NCBI GenBank assembly: GCA_027334785.1
Contig: DAHWQF010000141.1
Span: 1-7,887, forward strand
Origin: Acidimicrobiaceae bacterium
GTDB lineage: Bacteria > Actinomycetota > Acidimicrobiia > Acidimicrobiales > Palsa-688
Length of the DNA: 7,887 nt
Reading direction: 5' to 3'
Shown: positions 5,655 to 7,887 of the stretch, in pieces
Layout of the letters: each line of letters begins with the position of its first letter
Numbering within the stretch: the first letter of the stretch is position 1
The notes under the pieces: model-generated
What the model was told of the DNA's origin: nothing
What the model saw: only the letters and a program-made list of their open reading frames with translations
Database searches by the model: none
Made by a program: the position numbers and the translations under genes

Positions 5655-7887
5655 CCCTCCGCCCCTACGCCCTCCACTGTGACCACCGCACCACCCCTCT
5701 CGGGACCGAGGCCAACCATCCGCTTCTAGGTTGGAAGCTGGGGGCGACCAACCCCGGGCTCCGCCCAGTCGCCTACCGGCTGGAGGTCGTGCCCCTTGGT
5801 AACGACGGCCAGCCAGGGCACGCCGCGTGGAGCGACGGTTGGCGCAAAGGTGCTGGCTCGCTCGGGGCAGTTTACGCCGGCGAGCCTCTTCTGCCGATGA
5901 CCAGGTACCAGTGGTCGGTCCAGGTCCTCGACCAGCACGGTGGGGAGAGCGAGCCCGTGAGCAGTTGGTTTGAAACAGGGCTGATGGCTCCCGGCGCTTG
6001 GCGGGCGCGCTGGATAGCTCGGGGCAGCTTCCGCCGCCAGGCGAGCCCACCCAACGGCCGCTGGCGGTCTCGCTTCACCGCCTACCTGGCACCCCCTTGC
6101 CAGTTCCGCAAAGAGCTCGACCTCAGGACCCCTACCCGTTGGGCCAGGGCCTACGTGGCGGCGAGAGGGCTCTACCAACTGCGCATAAATGGTGAGCGCG
6201 TGGGCCACGACGAGTTGGTCCCGGGCTGGACGGACTACCGCCACCGGATCATGTACCAGGCTTACGACGTGACCGACCTCCTCTCAGCTGGCCGCAACGT
6301 CGTCGCGGCGGTCGTGGCCGATGGCTGGTGGTGCGGCTATATCGGCTTCGACCCCCGCCAGCAGGCACGCCATTACGGCCACGCCCCGGCGCTCTTGGCG
6401 CAGTTGGTCGTGGAACAGGCCGATAGCGAGCGACTCGTGGTAGCCACAGACCCAACCTGGGCCGAGCACCCTGGGGAGGCACTCTACGCCGACTTGCTCA
6501 TGGGAGAGGCTCAAGACTGGCGCCTCTCCACCCCCGGATGGGACCGCGCTGGCTTCGACGCCTCGCAGTGGGCACCGGCTGCTGTCCTCGACGACACAAC
6601 CGACTGCGTGACGGCGAGCACGGACGAGCCGGTACGGGTCGTTGAAGAAGTACCGGGGCGCGCGGTCAGCCGGGACGGAGAGAATTTCATAGTCGATTTC
6701 GGACAAAACCTCGTGGGCCGGCTTCGGGTCCGGGTGCCCGACGACGAAGCCGGCCGCCGGGTGGTCTTCCGCCACGGAGAGATGCTCGACGACGGGAAGC
6801 TGTACACCGCCAACCTGCGCACCGCAGAAGCCACCGACGTGGTCATAACCTCCGGTGCAGGTGGCAACCGCACCTTCGAGCCCAACTTCACCTGCCACGG
6901 CTTCAGGTACGCCGAGGTGAGCGGGTACCGAGACGAGCTCCAGAAAGAGGACATATCTGCCCGCGTCCTGCAAAACGATATGGCAACTGTCGGCGAGTTG
7001 CATTGCTCCGACGACATGGTGGAGCGGCTGATAAGCAACATCCATTGGGGTCAACGGGGCAATTTCGTCGCTGTTCCGACGGACTGCCCCCAGCGCGACG
7101 AGCGCTTCGGCTGGACCGCCGACGCCCAGATCTTCTTACCGACCGCCTGCTACTTTGCCGACGTGGCCGCCTTCATGGGCCGCTGGCTGGAAGACCTGGT
7201 AGCGGCCCAAGACGCCGACGGGGCTTTCCCAGACATCGCCCCGGTCCTACCCTCCGCCCCTCGCCCCGAGGCGGCACCGGCATGGGGCGACGCCGGCGTC
7301 ATCGTGCCCTACCATCTCTGGCGGGTCTACGGGGACCAGCGCATCTTGCAGCGTTACTGGCCGGCGATGTCTGCCTGGGTGGACCACATTGAGCGCCACA
7401 ACCCGGGGCTCATATGGCGCCATGCTACAGGCCATAATTTCGGCGACTGGCTCCAGGTGGGCGTGGAAACGCCCCGCGACCTACTGGCTACAGCGTACTT
7501 CGCCCGCTCCGCCACCCTGGTTTCCAAGGCTGCGGAGGCCCTCGGCCAGACGGGGGAGGCGCGCCGGTACGCCGAACTGGCGGGCCGCGTGGGCGACGCC
7601 TTTGCTGCCGAGTTCGTGCGGCCTGACGGCACCGTCGGCGAGGGTACCCAAACGAGCTACCTGATGGCACTGGCCTTCGGCCTCGTACCCCCCCAATTGG
7701 TGGACGCAAGCTTCTCCAGGCTGTGCGCCGACATAGAAGCACGCGGAGACCGGCTCACCACCGGCTTTGTGGGCGCTCCGCTCCTCTGCCCGGTGCTCAC
7801 GGACTTTGGCCGCCCTGACCTCGCCTTTCGCCTCCTCCACCAAAAGGAGTTCCCGTCATGGGGCTATTCGGTGCGCCACGGCGCCAC
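5651..7887 (+). CDS. Alpha-L-rhamnosidase, glycoside hydrolase family 78 (3' end missing)
   Basis: The frame stays open from ATG 5651 to the right edge (745 full codons). It encodes a GH78 enzyme, which removes terminal alpha-L-rhamnose from glycosides by an inverting mechanism. Domain order: an N-terminal Fn3-like domain (about 1-120, with TTPLGTEANHPLLGW), a rhamnosidase N domain (about 150-310, with LRINGERVGHDELVPGWTDY), a beta-sandwich domain (about 340-445, with VDFGQNLVGRLRV and GFRYAEVSGY), and the (alpha/alpha)6 catalytic domain from about 455. The hallmark TDCPQRDERFGWTADA spans 477-492; D478, E484 and D491 are the conserved acids, E484 being the likely general acid. GDWL (598-601) and PSWGYSV (735-741) are further family blocks. 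Full-length relatives have about 850-900 residues, so the last 100-150 residues, including the presumed catalytic base region, are off the window. There is no signal peptide, so it acts in the cytoplasm on imported substrate. There is no ribosome site near the ATG, which overlaps the mini-ORF stop as ATGA. Confidence 0.95.
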   Translation, partial: MTLRPYALHCDHRTTPLGTEANHPLLGWKLGATNPGLRPVAYRLEVVPLGNDGQPGHAAWSDGWRKGAGSLGAVYAGEPLLPMTRYQWSVQVLDQHGGESEPVSSWFETGLMAPGAWRARWIARGSFRRQASPPNGRWRSRFTAYLAPPCQFRKELDLRTPTRWARAYVAARGLYQLRINGERVGHDELVPGWTDYRHRIMYQAYDVTDLLSAGRNVVAAVVADGWWCGYIGFDPRQQARHYGHAPALLAQLVVEQADSERLVVATDPTWAEHPGEALYADLLMGEAQDWRLSTPGWDRAGFDASQWAPAAVLDDTTDCVTASTDEPVRVVEEVPGRAVSRDGENFIVDFGQNLVGRLRVRVPDDEAGRRVVFRHGEMLDDGKLYTANLRTAEATDVVITSGAGGNRTFEPNFTCHGFRYAEVSGYRDELQKEDISARVLQNDMATVGELHCSDDMVERLISNIHWGQRGNFVAVPTDCPQRDERFGWTADAQIFLPTACYFADVAAFMGRWLEDLVAAQDADGAFPDIAPVLPSAPRPEAAPAWGDAGVIVPYHLWRVYGDQRILQRYWPAMSAWVDHIERHNPGLIWRHATGHNFGDWLQVGVETPRDLLATAYFARSATLVSKAAEALGQTGEARRYAELAGRVGDAFAAEFVRPDGTVGEGTQTSYLMALAFGLVPPQLVDASFSRLCADIEARGDRLTTGFVGAPLLCPVLTDFGRPDLAFRLLHQKEFPSWGYSVRHGA

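Noticed and set aside
6284..7054. 256-residue antisense frame inside the rhamnosidase gene, plus a 176-residue one overlapping it
   Set aside because: They sit opposite continuous GH78 coding sequence with conserved domains; no motifs or ribosome sites support them.

Overview
This is a GC-rich stretch (roughly two-thirds G+C by eye) with GTG starts, short intergenic gaps and a carbohydrate-uptake locus of the CUT1 ABC type. It looks like an actinobacterial chromosome. The coding sequences use the isoleucine codon ATA unusually often for such GC-rich DNA, which could point to a lineage outside the classical Streptomyces/Mycobacterium group (Acidimicrobiia is one guess). The taxonomic call is weak.

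Layout: (1) bases 1-87 hold the last 28 codons of a beta-ketoacyl-ACP synthase (FabF-like) entering from the left. (2) Its stop converges, 8 bp apart, on a minus-strand pair: a cytoplasmic beta-lactamase-fold serine hydrolase (96-1094), preceded in transcription order by an RpiR-family sugar-phosphate-responsive repressor (1203-2102). A GC hairpin lies between these two genes. (3) Divergent from the repressor is a plus-strand run: MalF-type permease (2124-3158), extracellular solute-binding protein (3206-4714), MalG-type permease (4717-5589), a 21-codon mini-ORF (5589-5654) and a GH78 alpha-L-rhamnosidase (5651 to the right edge, truncated). No ATPase gene is present, so the transporter probably uses a shared MsiK/MsmK-like ATPase encoded elsewhere.

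Likely working model (inference): a rhamnose-containing oligosaccharide or glycoside is captured by the binding protein, imported through the two permeases, and cut inside the cell by the rhamnosidase, which has no signal peptide. The serine hydrolase may remove acyl groups from such substrates. The RpiR regulator probably controls both directions: two copies of a GTAGT-N5-TAC box, 41 bp apart centre to centre, bracket a TTGCCA-N17-TACAGT promoter in the divergent region.

The most unusual points are the mini-ORF joined by TGATG to the permease and by ATGA to the rhamnosidase (a probable translational coupling device), the paired operator-like boxes, the permease-binding protein-permease gene order, and the cysteine-free binding protein. 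I see no RNA genes, CRISPR array, insertion sequence or phage genes. The locus is mainly a recognisable sugar-utilisation cluster rather than a wholly new system.
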